From assembly GCA_016788945.1 (NCBI GenBank), contig JAEUSA010000226.1, positions 1-13,406 of the forward strand: 13,406 bases of DNA, read 5' to 3'. The notes beneath the pieces were generated by a model, which saw nothing but the letters and a program-made list of their open reading frames with translations, was not told the DNA's origin and did not search any database. Made by a program: the position numbers and the translations under genes. Shown piece after piece: positions 12,792 through 13,406 of this stretch (positions are counted from its first letter, which is position 1; each line of letters opens with the position of its first letter). The DNA is from Leptospiraceae bacterium (lineage in GTDB: Bacteria > Spirochaetota > Leptospiria > Turneriellales > Turneriellaceae).

Positions 12792-13406
12792 TCAGGAAGA
12801 TTTCGTCAGATACGAGACGGTCTCATAGTGATGAGTCCAGGGAAAAAAATCGAAGGCCTGCATTGCTTTACAATGATATCCTTCTGCCTGAAATAGGGAG
12901 AGATCACGTGCCATCGTGGCAGCATCGCATGATGAATAGATGATTGGTCCGGAAAATTCTTTCAGCGATTTTTCCCTGAATTTCTGCCAAGTCGCAGGCA
13001 ACAGGCCTGCACGAGGTGGATTAATTAGTAAAACCTGCGGCTGAAAAGCCAGTATCTCGTCTTGCAGTGTGTCTGAAATCCGATCGGGAAGGAAAAGGTC
13101 AGTGACACGGTAATTTTCGGAGAATTTACTTTCAATTTTTCGGTTGTTTTCGGTGAAGTGAACATTGCTCACGACATCCTTGCTCAGGATATCCATAGCT
13201 AGTATCGACATATCGTTCATGAGAGAGTGCATCCGGGAAATAAATCCAAAACCTGAAAAAAACTCCAATACCCTTGGTGCAGATAATCCTGTCCGCTGGA
13301 AATATTCACTAATTGCCGATAGCCAATGGGGCACAGCCCGCAAATTTGCCTGAAAAAAGCCGGTTACAGGAAAATCAACATCTATCCGCCGGCCAGAAGG
13401 CCAGTC
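12792..13406 (-). CDS. TrmA/RlmD-family RNA (uracil-5-)methyltransferase, C-terminal part (5' end outside window)
   Basis: The frame is open to the window edge, giving 204 C-terminal residues with the start beyond it; a TTG at 13343 is in frame but follows family sequence (FFQAN), so it is not the true start. The enzyme class transfers methyl from SAM to uracil C5 in tRNA or rRNA. Visible motifs in order: FFQAN (17-21 of the visible part), SAM site VLEFFSGFGF (46-55), INPPRAGL (128-135), nucleophile Cys160 in YSSCDAATMARDL, and base Glu195 in FPWTHHYETV. Two departures are odd: the usual DPPR reads NPPR, and the SAM motif has Glu48 and Ser51 in place of the usual Asp and Cys. The tRNA or rRNA target cannot be told from this part. 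The stop is two bases from that of the convergent gene. Confidence 0.85.
   Translation of the reverse strand, partial: DWPSGRRIDVDFPVTGFFQANLRAVPHWLSAISEYFQRTGLSAPRVLEFFSGFGFISRMHSLMNDMSILAMDILSKDVVSNVHFTENNRKIESKFSENYRVTDLFLPDRISDTLQDEILAFQPQVLLINPPRAGLLPATWQKFREKSLKEFSGPIIYSSCDAATMARDLSLFQAEGYHCKAMQAFDFFPWTHHYETVSYLTKSS

Noticed and set aside
1..13406. CRISPR arrays, insertion sequences, tRNA or rRNA genes
   Set aside because: No regularly spaced repeats, transposase frames with terminal repeats, or recognisable tRNA/rRNA sequences were seen on reading the window.

Overview
The window looks like chromosomal DNA of a Leptospirales spirochete, probably on the Turneriella/Leptonema side rather than a low-GC Leptospira. 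That assignment is inference. It rests on gene order and architecture: a haem-synthesis operon hemA - hemC(D) - hemL - sensor kinase - OmpR-type regulator - hemE, with a TGACA-N6-TGACA box before hemA. This is the hem locus and HemR binding motif known from Leptospira, with hemB missing from its usual place. Most of the window is moderately GC-rich. From hemE onward, and clearly after base 12170, it becomes more A+T-rich.

Bases 1-4849 (+ strand): the 3' end of gspD (secretin), then gspE (assembly ATPase) and gspF (inner-membrane platform) of a type II secretion system, then a family-9 glycosyltransferase (heptosyltransferase-like). The GspE N-terminus carries two tandem 24-residue motifs of the c-di-GMP-binding MshEN type. 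A long hairpin sits between gspF and the glycosyltransferase and covers the latter's start region. An intrinsic terminator at 4865-4888 closes the block.

Bases 4891-12166 (+ strand): the hem operon. HemA (glutamyl-tRNA reductase) and HemL (glutamate-1-semialdehyde aminomutase) make 5-aminolevulinate by the C5 route. HemB is not encoded here. A fused HemC-HemD protein turns porphobilinogen into uroporphyrinogen III, and HemE makes coproporphyrinogen III. Between hemL and hemE lie a membrane histidine kinase and an OmpR/PhoB-type regulator, corresponding to HemK/HemR of Leptospira. The box before hemA suggests that the operon's own regulator controls it. Genes are tightly packed (11-nt overlap to 5-nt gaps), so one transcript is likely.

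Bases 12167-13406: an A+T-richer tail. It holds a 178-residue protein of unknown function whose sequence reads as two ribbon-helix-helix-like modules in tandem, expressed from a near-consensus -10 only about 11 nt before its ATG. Converging on it, with stops two bases apart, is the 3' part of a divergent TrmA/RlmD-family RNA uracil methyltransferase on the minus strand, cut by the window edge. hemN, hemG and hemH, which follow hemE in Leptospira, are not seen.
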